This document shows, one piece after another, positions 46,557 to 53,309 of a DNA stretch of 53,309 nucleotides (positions are counted from its first letter, which is position 1; the number at the start of each line of letters is the position of its first letter). Under the pieces are notes generated by a model. That model made no database searches, was not told where the DNA came from, and saw only the letters and a list, made by a program, of their open reading frames with translations. Source of the DNA: Promineifilum sp. (GTDB lineage Bacteria; Chloroflexota; Anaerolineae; Promineifilales; Promineifilaceae); contig JAGOZU010000011.1 in the NCBI GenBank assembly GCA_018058545.1, positions 1-53,309 of the forward strand, written 5' to 3'. Made by a program: the position numbers and the translations under genes.

Positions 46557-47870
46557 ATGAGATTCATCGATCTGCTGGCGCTCATCTGGTCCAACCTGGC
46601 GCGACGCAAGGGTCGGGTCGCGCTGACGGCCATCGGGGTGATCATCGGCACGGCGGCCGTCGTGCTGCTGGTGTCGCTGGGCGTCGGCTTGCAGCAGAAC
46701 GCCGAGGCGCAGCTGGGCGGCATCGGCGACCTGACGCGCATCACGGTCTATCCCGGCTTCGCGGCCGAGGGCGGTGGCATGGTCGTCGGGCCGGGCGGCG
46801 CGATGGATCAGGCCGTGCCGTTAAACCAGGCGGCCATGGACAGCATCGCCGCCATCCCCGGCGTCACGGCCGTGATCCCCCAGGACTACCTGCAGGGCTG
46901 GGCCGTGTTGCGGGCCGGGAAGCTGGAGGGCAGCGGCAACATGATCGGCATCGGGGGGGATGACCTGAGCAAGCTGGGGATCGTGGCCACGCAAGGGGAG
47001 TTGTCGCTGGCGCGCGGCTCGGTCATCATCGGCTCGCAAATCGCCAGTAATTTCTACGACCCGCGGCCGCGCCCCAATCAGGGACCGCCGGAGCCGCCCG
47101 ATCTGTACGGCCAGACGCTGAACATGGAACTGGTGAAGTGGGACGAGAACGGCCAGGAGATTCGCAAGAAGACCCGCGCCCACGTCGTCGGCGTGTTGGA
47201 GGAGACCCAGGGTGAGCCGGATTGGTCGATCTTCATGCCCATGAGCGATCTGGACGCCTATAACGCCTGGATCACGGGGCAGCGCGTCAACCGCGACAAG
47301 CAAGGCTACAACACGTTCACGGTCAAGGTGGACGACGTCGATCGGGTGGTCGATATCGCCGAGCAGATCACCGCGATGGGATTCCAGGCCTGGTCGCCGC
47401 AGTCGTTTGTGGAGGGCATCAGCAGCTTCTATCTGGTCCTGCAGATGGCGTTCGGCAGCATGGGGGCCATCGCCCTGCTTGTGGCCGCCATCGGCATCGC
47501 CAACACCATGACCATGGCCATCCTGGAGCGGACGCGGGAGATCGGCCTGATGAAGGCCGTGGGGGCCAACAATCGGCACGTGCTGGCCATCTTTTTGGGC
47601 GAGGCGGCGGGGATCGGCTTTATCGGCGGGCTGGGCGGCGTGCTGTTCAGCTGGGCGCTGGGGCAGGTGCTCAACGTGCTGGTCATCGCCTACATGGCCG
47701 GGCAGGCGGCCCAGACGGGCCAGATGCCGATGACGGCGGCCGTGGTGACGCCCCTGTGGCTGCCTCTCTCAGCGCTGCTCTTCGCCACGCTCATGGGACT
47801 GGTGTCGGGCCTCTATCCGGCGCTCAACGCGGCCACGCTGGCCCCGATGGCGGCCTTGAAATACGAATAG
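46557..47870 (+). CDS. ABC transporter permease (FtsX/MacB type)
   Basis: A 437-aa permease. One N-terminal helix (VALTAIGVIIGTAAVVLLVSLGVGL) is followed by a large extracytoplasmic MacB-PCD-like domain (about 45-285) and three C-terminal helices of the FtsX domain. The conserved cytoplasmic loop is MAILERTREIGLMKAVGANNRHVLAIFLGEA. It starts 3 bp after the CARDB protein and completes the operon with the ATPase at 43868. The substrate is unknown; it may be a lipoprotein, peptide or antibiotic. Confidence 0.93.
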   Translation: MRFIDLLALIWSNLARRKGRVALTAIGVIIGTAAVVLLVSLGVGLQQNAEAQLGGIGDLTRITVYPGFAAEGGGMVVGPGGAMDQAVPLNQAAMDSIAAIPGVTAVIPQDYLQGWAVLRAGKLEGSGNMIGIGGDDLSKLGIVATQGELSLARGSVIIGSQIASNFYDPRPRPNQGPPEPPDLYGQTLNMELVKWDENGQEIRKKTRAHVVGVLEETQGEPDWSIFMPMSDLDAYNAWITGQRVNRDKQGYNTFTVKVDDVDRVVDIAEQITAMGFQAWSPQSFVEGISSFYLVLQMAFGSMGAIALLVAAIGIANTMTMAILERTREIGLMKAVGANNRHVLAIFLGEAAGIGFIGGLGGVLFSWALGQVLNVLVIAYMAGQAAQTGQMPMTAAVVTPLWLPLSALLFATLMGLVSGLYPALNAATLAPMAALKYE

Positions 47871-47889
47871 CCGAACGGCGGCCAGCCGT

Positions 47890-48456
47890 TCATAGATACC
47901 GCCTGACCAGTCGGGAATAGGCGTCGTACTCCTGTCCGTAATGCTCGCGCAGAAAACTCTCCTCGCGTAGTGCCTGTCGGTTGATGAGCCACGCGCCCGC
48001 AAGCAGGTAGATCAGCGGAACCCAGTTCGGGAACACCAGAAATTGCCCGATCAGTACACTGATAAAGCCGACATAGATCGGATTACGGCTGACGGCAAAG
48101 ATGCCTGTGGTGATCAGCTTATCGGGCTGATCGGCGTCGATGCCCACGCGGAAGCTTCGGCCGAAGGAAACCAGGCTCCACGCCAACAGCACCAAGCCCG
48201 CGAAGCAAAACAGGACGCCGATCCAGGCTATGATCTCGGATTGGAAGAGGCGCTGCGTACTGAGGAGCGGCCAGCCGAAAGCCGCGGCGAAGATGGTATA
48301 GAAATAGAATAGCGCGAACGGGACGATGAGCAGATCGCTCTTGTCGTCGCGCGCAAAATTCATGGCCTTGATCCCCAGGCGGCTCAGCCAGACGACGCGA
48401 AACAGGACCAAGCCGAACAAGAGGATGAGGCTCAGGGCGGCCAGATAAGCTTGCAT
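47890..48456 (-). CDS. Isoprenylcysteine carboxyl methyltransferase/PEMT-like membrane methyltransferase
   Basis: A 188-aa membrane protein with about five helices. The C-terminal SAM-binding region reads LITTGIFAVSRNPIYVGFISVLIGQFLVFPNW (about 114-145) and EESFLREHYGQEYDAYSRLVRRYL, the RNPxY and E-E-x-x-L signatures of the ICMT/PEMT family. Such enzymes methylate lipids or isoprenylated groups. GGAGAAGG lies before the ATG. It converges with the ABC permease 20 bp away. Confidence 0.88.
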   Translation of the reverse strand: MQAYLAALSLILLFGLVLFRVVWLSRLGIKAMNFARDDKSDLLIVPFALFYFYTIFAAAFGWPLLSTQRLFQSEIIAWIGVLFCFAGLVLLAWSLVSFGRSFRVGIDADQPDKLITTGIFAVSRNPIYVGFISVLIGQFLVFPNWVPLIYLLAGAWLINRQALREESFLREHYGQEYDAYSRLVRRYL

Positions 48457-48520
48457 GGATTACCTTCTCCTTAGTTCTTCAAGATGGAACAAAACTTATT
48501 CTATGGTGTCAGTTAGAGAC

Positions 48521-48566
48521 TTGCAGTGTCTGCAAAACCATCCCCTGAAAAGCGGCACGATGGTTT
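48521..48566. promoter_or_regulatory. Inverted repeats upstream of the VOC gene
   Basis: TTGCAG-TGT-CTGCAA (48521-48535) is a perfect 6-bp inverted repeat. Overlapping it, AAACCATC (48535-48542) and GATGGTTT (48559-48566) form 8-bp arms. Possible operator or RNA hairpin; the rest of the 228-bp gap shows nothing clear. Confidence 0.35.
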
Positions 48567-48684
48567 AGCCGATTTTCAAGCACCGTCGCAGACGTAAAGA
48601 TATACAACTCGTAACAAAGTGTCCAAAAAGCGTCAATGCAGTCAGAATGAGTTTGTCGAATCTCAACCGGAAAGGAGTATGCAA

Positions 48685-49044
48685 ATGCTTAATCTGAATT
48701 CCGTCATGATTGGAACGATGCAACCCAAAGTTCTGGCGGCTTTTTATGAAAAGGTTCTCGGGCAGCCGGCCGGAATGTCAGATGACGAATATGGTTTCTA
48801 TGGCTGGCAAGCGGGGACAACCTATTTCTCCATTTTGAATCACTCCGAAATGGGCGGCCAAACCAAGGATCCCGGCCGCGTCATGCTTAATTTTGAAACT
48901 CGGCAGGTCAAAGAGGAGTTTGAGCGCATTAAGTCCGCGGGAAGTACAGTCATCAAGGAACCCTATGAAATGGAGGGGGGATGGATTGCAACCCTGGCTG
49001 ACCCGGATGGAAATTACTTTCAACTGGTGACGCCGATGGAGTAA
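48685..49044 (+). CDS. VOC family protein (glyoxalase/bleomycin-resistance fold)
   Basis: A 119-aa single VOC domain. Visible are VMIGTMQPKVLAAFYEKVLGQPAGM (first beta-alpha-beta unit) and GGWIATLADPDGNYFQLVTP (last unit), with a metal-ligand-type Gln/Glu region. Members are lyases, dioxygenases or binding proteins; the role is unknown. AAAGGAG lies 7 nt before ATG 48685; the Met at 48679 is too close. The gene is visibly less GC-rich than its neighbours, with many AT-ending codons, which may mark transfer. Confidence 0.85.
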   Translation: MLNLNSVMIGTMQPKVLAAFYEKVLGQPAGMSDDEYGFYGWQAGTTYFSILNHSEMGGQTKDPGRVMLNFETRQVKEEFERIKSAGSTVIKEPYEMEGGWIATLADPDGNYFQLVTPME

Positions 49045-49143
49045 GATCGCATACGCCGGATCGAGACGATTGGGACGTTCAACCATTGGGTTATGTCTGG
49101 CAACTGTGCAACTCGTCACCTATGACGAATTGCACAGTACATC

Positions 49144-49454
49144 CCTGAACGCGTCACAAGCTGCTAGATATCCGGCCTCTGCAGCCCATTCATACCGGGG
49201 ATCAACGAGACCTCACCGCCGTGATGCAGGTCGTGTTCCAGCAGATGATAGATCACCCAACTACGCGATACTACATACGTCCGGCCGTCATTCCCCTCGT
49301 CGGGGAAGGTCATGGCGCGGTCTTCGGGGGTCCAGCGCTGTCAGCGGGATTCGATGAACGCCCACGTCTCATCAAGGCCGCGCGCAAGCTCGGCCGCGTT
49401 GCGTGGCGGTGAGTTGCGCCGGCCCCACTCCATGTATATTTTGTGCCTTTGCAT
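49144..49454 (-). pseudogene. DinB family protein remnant with internal stop
   Basis: On the minus strand one frame reads MEWGRRNSPPRNAAELA... LDETWAFIESR, then TGA (49341-49343). It continues in the same frame with QRWTPEDRAMTFPDEG and VSRSWVIYHLLEHDLHHGGEVSLIPGMNGL, ending at TAG (49144-49146). The second half is a clear DinB/DfsB C-terminal part with the metal-binding LLEHDLHHGGE motif. The N-terminal helices that should carry the first His ligand are missing, and the upstream gene ends 9 bp before. Truncated and interrupted, so called a pseudogene. Confidence 0.8.
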
Positions 49455-49463
49455 GGGACTTTC

Positions 49464-49661
49464 TTATCTCTTCGGAAACAAGATCGTATCGATCAACACC
49501 TTGCCCATGTAGACGATGAAGACGAAGATCGTCGCCGGCACCTGCCAGTAGAGGAACCAGCCCGGCGTCCAGGCGGGCAGCGGCAGCACGGCGATGAAGA
49601 AGGCGATGGCCGCGGCGATGATCAGATGACGCAAAAAACGGGACCAGTGTCGTTTTTTCAT
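49464..49661 (-). CDS. Small two-helix membrane protein
   Basis: A 65-aa protein. A basic N-terminus (MKKRHWSRFLRH) is followed by two membrane segments (LIIAAAIAFFIAVLPLP and YWQVPATIFVFIVYMGKVLI). No family is recognised. ATG 49661 follows a candidate -10 TATGCT (49673-49678) with predicted +1 near 49666. The FNR box at 49720-49733 is centred about 60.5 bp upstream of that, close to the class I activator position. It is divergent from the RIC gene. Confidence 0.65.
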   Translation of the reverse strand: MKKRHWSRFLRHLIIAAAIAFFIAVLPLPAWTPGWFLYWQVPATIFVFIVYMGKVLIDTILFPKR

Positions 49662-49672
49662 GGCGTGCCCGT

Positions 49673-49678
49673 AGCATA
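49673..49678 (-). promoter_or_regulatory. -10 of the small membrane protein gene
   Basis: Minus-strand TATGCT. No consensus -35 at 17 bp, which would fit an activator-dependent promoter using the FNR box about 60 bp upstream. Confidence 0.35.
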
Positions 49679-49719
49679 CCACGAATTCGGGCTTTGCTAC
49701 CCCTTGCCACCCCCATAAC

Positions 49720-49761
49720 TTGATCGAGATCAAGGCCACGCGGAATCCCCTGTGCTACGCT
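49720..49761 (+). promoter_or_regulatory. FNR/DNR box and -10 of the RIC promoter
   Basis: TTGATCGAGATCAA (49720-49733) is a perfect TTGAT-N4-ATCAA site. TACGCT (49756-49761) is the -10; the predicted +1 is about 49768, placing the box at -41.5. A class II CRP/FNR-family activator such as FNR or DNR/NNR is expected. Confidence 0.8.
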
Positions 49762-49810
49762 CTCACTAGGCCCGATCGACCGGGCAAAAATTCTGGAGAG
49801 GATAACGATT

Positions 49811-50554
49811 GTGACTATTGATACGATCCCGAACGGCATTGCCGGGAAGATGGTGGGCGATTTCGTCGCTGCCGATTACCGCGCAGCCGCGGTTTTTGAC
49901 AAGTACGGCATCGATTTTTGTTGCGAGGGGCAGACGTCCATCGACCAGGCGTGCCTGGCCAAGGGGGTCGCCCTGGAGACCGTGCTGCATGACCTGGAGC
50001 AGGTTGAGCAAGCGCCGGGACTGGTCGAACGACATGACCAGTGGGCGCTGGATTTTCTGTCCGACTACATCGTGAACCAGTTTCACGCCTACACCAAGGA
50101 CATGTTGCCGCGCATCACGGAGTATGTGGAGACGGTCGCCAACGTCCACGGCGACACCCATCCCGAGACGCGCACCATCGCCGCGCTGTGGCCGGAGCTG
50201 AAGGGTGAGCTGGCCATGCACATGCAGAAGGAAGAGTTGTTACTGTTTCCTTATGTCAAGCGACTGGTGCGCAGCGAGGCCGAGGGTACCTCACCGGCCA
50301 AGCCGCCGTTCGGCTCGGCCAAGGACCTCATCGAGAAGATGGAGGCGGAGCATGACGATACCGGCGGCGTGCTGCTCGAGATGGAGCGCGTCAGCGATGG
50401 CTACGCCCCGCCCGAGGATGCTTGCCCCACCTACCGCACGCTCTACGCCTATCTGAAGGAGTTCGACGCGGCGACCAAGAAGCACGTCCACATGGAGAAC
50501 AATATTCTCTTCCCGCGGACGATACAGCTGGAGCAAACGCTCCTGGCGGGGTAG
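49811..50554 (+). CDS. Iron-sulfur cluster repair di-iron protein (RIC/ScdA/YtfE)
   Basis: A 247-aa protein that repairs Fe-S clusters after nitric oxide or oxidative damage. The N-terminal ScdA-type domain holds the Cys pair in YGIDFCCEGQ (Cys37, Cys38). The hemerythrin-like bundle supplies His/Glu di-iron ligands in NQFHAYTKDMLPRI, AMHMQKEELLLFPYV, EAEHDDTGGVL and KKHVHMENNILFPRT. GTG 49811 is the start, with GGAGAGG upstream. A perfect FNR/DNR box at 49720 fits known control of this family by NO- or oxygen-sensing regulators. Terminated by the hairpin at 50578. Confidence 0.95.
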   Translation: MTIDTIPNGIAGKMVGDFVAADYRAAAVFDKYGIDFCCEGQTSIDQACLAKGVALETVLHDLEQVEQAPGLVERHDQWALDFLSDYIVNQFHAYTKDMLPRITEYVETVANVHGDTHPETRTIAALWPELKGELAMHMQKEELLLFPYVKRLVRSEAEGTSPAKPPFGSAKDLIEKMEAEHDDTGGVLLEMERVSDGYAPPEDACPTYRTLYAYLKEFDAATKKHVHMENNILFPRTIQLEQTLLAG

Positions 50555-50577
50555 GCCCTCTCGGGGTGGTTGACAAT

Positions 50578-50617
50578 AAAACGACCGGACTCATCGCAGT
50601 CCGGCCGTTTTGTTTTT
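50578..50617 (+). terminator. Terminator after the RIC gene
   Basis: ACGACCGGACT (50581-50591) with AGTCCGGCCGT (50598-50608), one mismatch, flanked by AAAA on the left and TTTTGTTTTT on the right. It may serve both the RIC gene and the convergent permease. Confidence 0.85.
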
Positions 50618-50633
50618 GATGGGGTTACGGGTC

Positions 50634-51884
50634 TTACTCGAAGCGGAGGGCTTCGATGGGGTGCAGGGCGGCCGCCCGCGTGGCGGGATAGATGCCGAAG
50701 AACAGGCCCACCGCCACAGAGAAGCCCACCGCCAGGGCCACGGAGTTGATCGTCACCGTGGTGTCCAGTTCGGGCACGAACAGGTGGACGACGGCCGCTC
50801 CCAGCGCGCCGATGAGGATGCCCATGATGCCGCCCAGCAGGGCCAGCACGACGGCCTCGGTCAGGAATTGGCCCAGGATGTCGCGCCGCCGCGCCCCCAC
50901 CGCCTTGCGCAAGCCGATCTCCTTGGTGCGCTCGGTGACAGACACCAGCATGATGTTCATGATGCCGATGCCGCCCACCAGCAGGGAGATCCCGGCGATG
51001 GCCCCCAGGAACAGGGTCAGCACGCCGGTGACCACGCCGAAGGCCTGGACAAAATCGCTCTGGGTCAGGATTTGAAAATCGTCGTCGTCGCGGAAGGTGA
51101 TGTTGTGGCTCTGGCGCAACGCCTGGGAGGCGTCGATGACCAGGCCGTCGATGGCTTCGTCGTTGGCCGCCTCGATGAGCACCGCGTCGACCAGGTACTC
51201 GCCGGTCGTGGAGCTGCGGGCGTTGAACAGGCGCTCCTGGGCGGTCGTCAGCGGAATGAGGGCGACATCGTCCTGGCTGCCGCCCATGCCCATGGCCCCC
51301 TTTTCTTCCAGCACGCCGATGACGCGGAAGTTGATGCCGTTGACGCGCACGTCCTGATCCAGCGGGTCGACATCGTCGGGGAAGAGGGCGCGCACCGCGT
51401 CGAGGCCGAGGACGACGACGCGCGAGCGAGCATTATAGTCGGCTTCATCGATGTCGCGGCCGCGGGCGATGGTCATCTTGTTCATCCCCGCGTAGGCGGG
51501 GGTGGAGAATCGCGCCAGCAGGCTGTGAGAATTGCCGCCGTGTTGCAGCTCCACCTGCTGGAATATGACCGGGGCGACGGCCGCCGCGCCGGGCACGACG
51601 CCGGCATCCGACAGGAGCGCGGCGTCGCGCATGGTCATCGTCGATTCGGATGATGAATTGTTGCCTCGCTGCCCGGGATGGCCTTGCTCGGAGATGATGA
51701 AAACGAGGTTGGTGCCCAGGCCGGAGAACTGGTCGGCCACGAAGCGCGTCACGCCGTCGCCGATGGACAGCAGGGTGATGACGGCGGCCACGCCGATCAT
51801 GATGCCCAGCATCGTGAGAGCGGCGCGGAGCTTGTTGGCCGACAGGCCGCGCAGGGCGATGCGGATGTTCTCGATGAATTTCAT
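50634..51884 (-). CDS. ABC transporter permease (MacB/FtsX type)
   Basis: A 416-aa permease. One N-terminal helix (KLRAALTMLGIMIGVAAVITLL), a MacB-PCD extracytoplasmic domain (about 40-260) and three C-terminal helices. The loop VSVTERTKEIGLRKAVGARRRDILGQF is the coupling segment. GGAGAG precedes ATG 51884; the upstream TTG-type extension is not used. It is a close paralogue of the next gene upstream, sharing long near-identical stretches (GISLLVGGIGIMNIMLVSVTER), so the pair arose by tandem duplication and may form a heterodimer. The ATPase and adaptor are probably outside the window. Confidence 0.93.
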   Translation of the reverse strand: MKFIENIRIALRGLSANKLRAALTMLGIMIGVAAVITLLSIGDGVTRFVADQFSGLGTNLVFIISEQGHPGQRGNNSSSESTMTMRDAALLSDAGVVPGAAAVAPVIFQQVELQHGGNSHSLLARFSTPAYAGMNKMTIARGRDIDEADYNARSRVVVLGLDAVRALFPDDVDPLDQDVRVNGINFRVIGVLEEKGAMGMGGSQDDVALIPLTTAQERLFNARSSTTGEYLVDAVLIEAANDEAIDGLVIDASQALRQSHNITFRDDDDFQILTQSDFVQAFGVVTGVLTLFLGAIAGISLLVGGIGIMNIMLVSVTERTKEIGLRKAVGARRRDILGQFLTEAVVLALLGGIMGILIGALGAAVVHLFVPELDTTVTINSVALAVGFSVAVGLFFGIYPATRAAALHPIEALRFE

Positions 51885-51974
51885 GCGACTCTCCGGCAGG
51901 TGCGCGAGCATAACGGGCAGACAGGACGCTCCCCTGCGCCTCCGTCCCTCCGCTCCTCTGCCCCCACGCCCTTC
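51885..51974. other. Gap between the two permeases with degenerate C-rich repeats
   Basis: The plus strand between about 51930 and 51970 is a run of CTCCCCTG-like and CTCCG-like units, a decayed relative of the AGCAGGGG repeat at 53248 in inverted orientation. No gene. Confidence 0.4.
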
Positions 51975-53213
51975 TTATTCATAGCGCAACGCATCGATCG
52001 GGTTCAACCCGGCAGCGCGCGAGGCCGGATAGATGCCGAAGAACAGGCCGACGGCGGCCGAAAACAATAGCGCCAGGACGGCATAATTCCAGGCGACCGT
52101 GGGCTTCAGTGTGTCGGAGAAGCTGCTGATGATGAACGCGCCGGTCACGCCCAAACCCAGGCCGATAATACCGCCGATGCTGGACAGGATCATCGCTTCG
52201 GTCAGGAATTGCCACAGAATGTCACGCCGTTTGGCCCCCACCGCCTTGCGCAGGCCGATCTCCCGCGTGCGCTCGGTGACGGACACCAGCATGATGTTCA
52301 TGATGCCGATGCCGCCCACCAGCAGCGAGATGCCGGCAATGACGCCCAGAAAGGTGGTCAGCACACCGGTGATCTGCCCCAGGGCGCCGACGACCTCGGA
52401 CTGGCTGAGGATGGTGAAGTCGTCCTCGTCGCGGAAGGCGATATTGCGTGATTGTCGCAGGGTCAGGGTCATCTCGGCGATGGCCGCGTCCTGGCGCTCC
52501 TCGCTGATGGCCTGGGCAAAGATCTGGTCGATGCGGTATTCGCCGTCCGACCGGCGTGCGGGAAAGAGGCGGCGCTGGGCGGTGTTGAGCGGCACCAGCA
52601 CGACGTTGTCCTGGTCATTGAAGCCTGAGCCGCCTTTCTCCTCCATCAGGCCGATGACGCGGAAGTTGACGTTGTTGATGCGGATCGTCTGGCCCACGGG
52701 CGGATCGCCGTCGGGAAAGAGCTTCTCGTAGACGGTCTGTCCCAGCACAGCCACGCGGGCGGCCGTGGTCACGTCCTGGTCGGTGAAAAAGTCGCCCTCG
52801 ATGGGGAAGAAATCGCGGACGTAAGTGTAATCGGGGGTCGTGCCGGTGACGGTCACCTGGGCCTCTTGACTGCCGCTGGTGATGTTGGCCGGGCGGCCGT
52901 AGATGGGCGCGACCCGCACCACATCGGGCACGTTAAACGGATCGGCCAGGGCCAGATAGTCGTCGTTGGTCAGTTCGGCGCGACCGGCGCTCATGACCCG
53001 ACCCGCCTGTGGGCGGCCGGGGGTGACGAAGAGCAGATTGTTGCCCAGCCCCTCGAACTCGGACACGACCACGTCCTGCACGCCCTCGCCCACGGATACC
53101 AGCGTGATGACGGCGGCGACGCCGATGATGATGCCCAACATCGTCAAAAAGGCCCGCAGCTTGTTGGCGATCAGGTTGCCGAACGCCAGACGGAGGTTCT
53201 CAAGCGGGTTCAT
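51975..53213 (-). CDS. ABC transporter permease (MacB/FtsX type)
   Basis: A 412-aa permease with the same build as its downstream paralogue: an N-terminal helix (KLRAFLTMLGIIIGVAAVITLV), an extracytoplasmic domain with INNVNFRVIGLMEEKGGSGF, and three C-terminal helices with VSVTERTREIGLRKAVGAKRRDILWQF as the ATPase-contact loop. GGAGAA lies before the ATG. The two genes have the same orientation, 90 bp apart, so are probably co-transcribed from upstream of the window edge, where the ATPase gene is expected. Confidence 0.93.
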   Translation of the reverse strand: MNPLENLRLAFGNLIANKLRAFLTMLGIIIGVAAVITLVSVGEGVQDVVVSEFEGLGNNLLFVTPGRPQAGRVMSAGRAELTNDDYLALADPFNVPDVVRVAPIYGRPANITSGSQEAQVTVTGTTPDYTYVRDFFPIEGDFFTDQDVTTAARVAVLGQTVYEKLFPDGDPPVGQTIRINNVNFRVIGLMEEKGGSGFNDQDNVVLVPLNTAQRRLFPARRSDGEYRIDQIFAQAISEERQDAAIAEMTLTLRQSRNIAFRDEDDFTILSQSEVVGALGQITGVLTTFLGVIAGISLLVGGIGIMNIMLVSVTERTREIGLRKAVGAKRRDILWQFLTEAMILSSIGGIIGLGLGVTGAFIISSFSDTLKPTVAWNYAVLALLFSAAVGLFFGIYPASRAAGLNPIDALRYE

Positions 53214-53247
53214 GCAGTTCTCCGGCAGAGGAGCGGGGGAGATGAGG

Positions 53248-53290
53248 AGCAGGGGAGCAGGGGAGCAGGGGAGAAGGGGAGCAGGGGAGC
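53248..53290 (+). repeat. AGCAGGGG tandem repeat
   Basis: Five 8-bp units (AGCAGGGG, with one AGAAGGGG variant) plus a partial unit, G-rich on the plus strand, immediately upstream of the permease operon and cut by the window end. Confidence 0.85.
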
Positions 53291-53309
53291 ACCCTTTTCC
53301 CCCTTCCCC

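Noticed and set aside
1-53309. tRNA genes, CRISPR arrays, insertion sequences
   Set aside because: No T-arm-like GGTTCGAATCC in a cloverleaf context, no spaced direct repeats and no transposase-like protein were seen.

Overview
The window is a high-GC bacterial chromosome segment with short intergenic gaps and genes on both strands. Gene content suggests a Chloroflexota bacterium, probably of the Anaerolineae/Ardenticatenia type: zinc-ribbon proteins fused to FHA and PP2C domains, giant GT39-like glycosyltransferases, a DUF433/DUF5615 toxin-antitoxin pair, TrpB2, and ATTCGTA-type heptamer repeats inside genes. This placement is inferred from content, not from a database search. No rRNA, tRNA, CRISPR array or transposase was seen.

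Layout. 1-3.5 kb: end of a dimethylargininase-like gene, a DmpA-type peptidase, panD, a flavodoxin behind an FNR-type box, and a nitroreductase. 3.5-9.7 kb (minus): RNase J, a membrane-anchored PP2C phosphatase and a secreted subtilase. 10-14.4 kb: an ECF transporter (S, T, A1, A2) followed by a PfkB kinase. 14.4-20.1 kb (minus): a RibD-like reductase, then a run of FHA, zinc-ribbon and PP2C genes and a hypothetical gene. 20.4-26 kb: an NYN/cold-shock-like protein, PlsC and pheST. 26-29.2 kb: two M20 peptidases and a DtxR/MntR-type regulator. 29.3-32.2 kb (minus): a methyltransferase and two toxin-antitoxin modules flanking a cysteine-free family-4-like uracil-DNA glycosylase. 32.3-37.4 kb (minus): two GT39-like glycosyltransferases. 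37.5-43 kb: a tryptophan T-box controlling trpB2-trpS, then small metabolic genes. 43-47.9 kb: a Yip1 protein and an ABC export system with a CARDB/TIG protein. 47.9-50.6 kb: a methyltransferase, a VOC protein, a DinB pseudogene, a small membrane protein and the di-iron repair protein RIC. 50.6-53.2 kb (minus): two tandem MacB-type permeases.

The regulatory DNA is the most informative part. (1) pheST has a 29-codon leader peptide with four clustered Phe codons, followed by an intrinsic terminator and competing pairings: a ribosome-mediated attenuator. (2) trpB2-trpS has a T-box with a TGG specifier. (3) A perfect FNR/DNR box before RIC and a near-perfect one before flavodoxin both lie exactly 36 nt upstream of the -10, centred at -41.5. 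(4) At least eight genes have the -10 only 6-9 nt before the start codon, so leaderless or near-leaderless mRNAs look common. (5) The Phd/PIN promoter is followed by two TGTAC palindromes of the Phd/YefM type.

Protein-level oddities: both ECF ATPases carry substitutions that fall on the same composite ATP site; a family-4-like UDG has no cysteine at all; heptamer repeats are inserted in frame in pheT and both glycosyltransferases; and a zinc-ribbon/FHA/PP2C signalling cluster lacks a kinase in the window.
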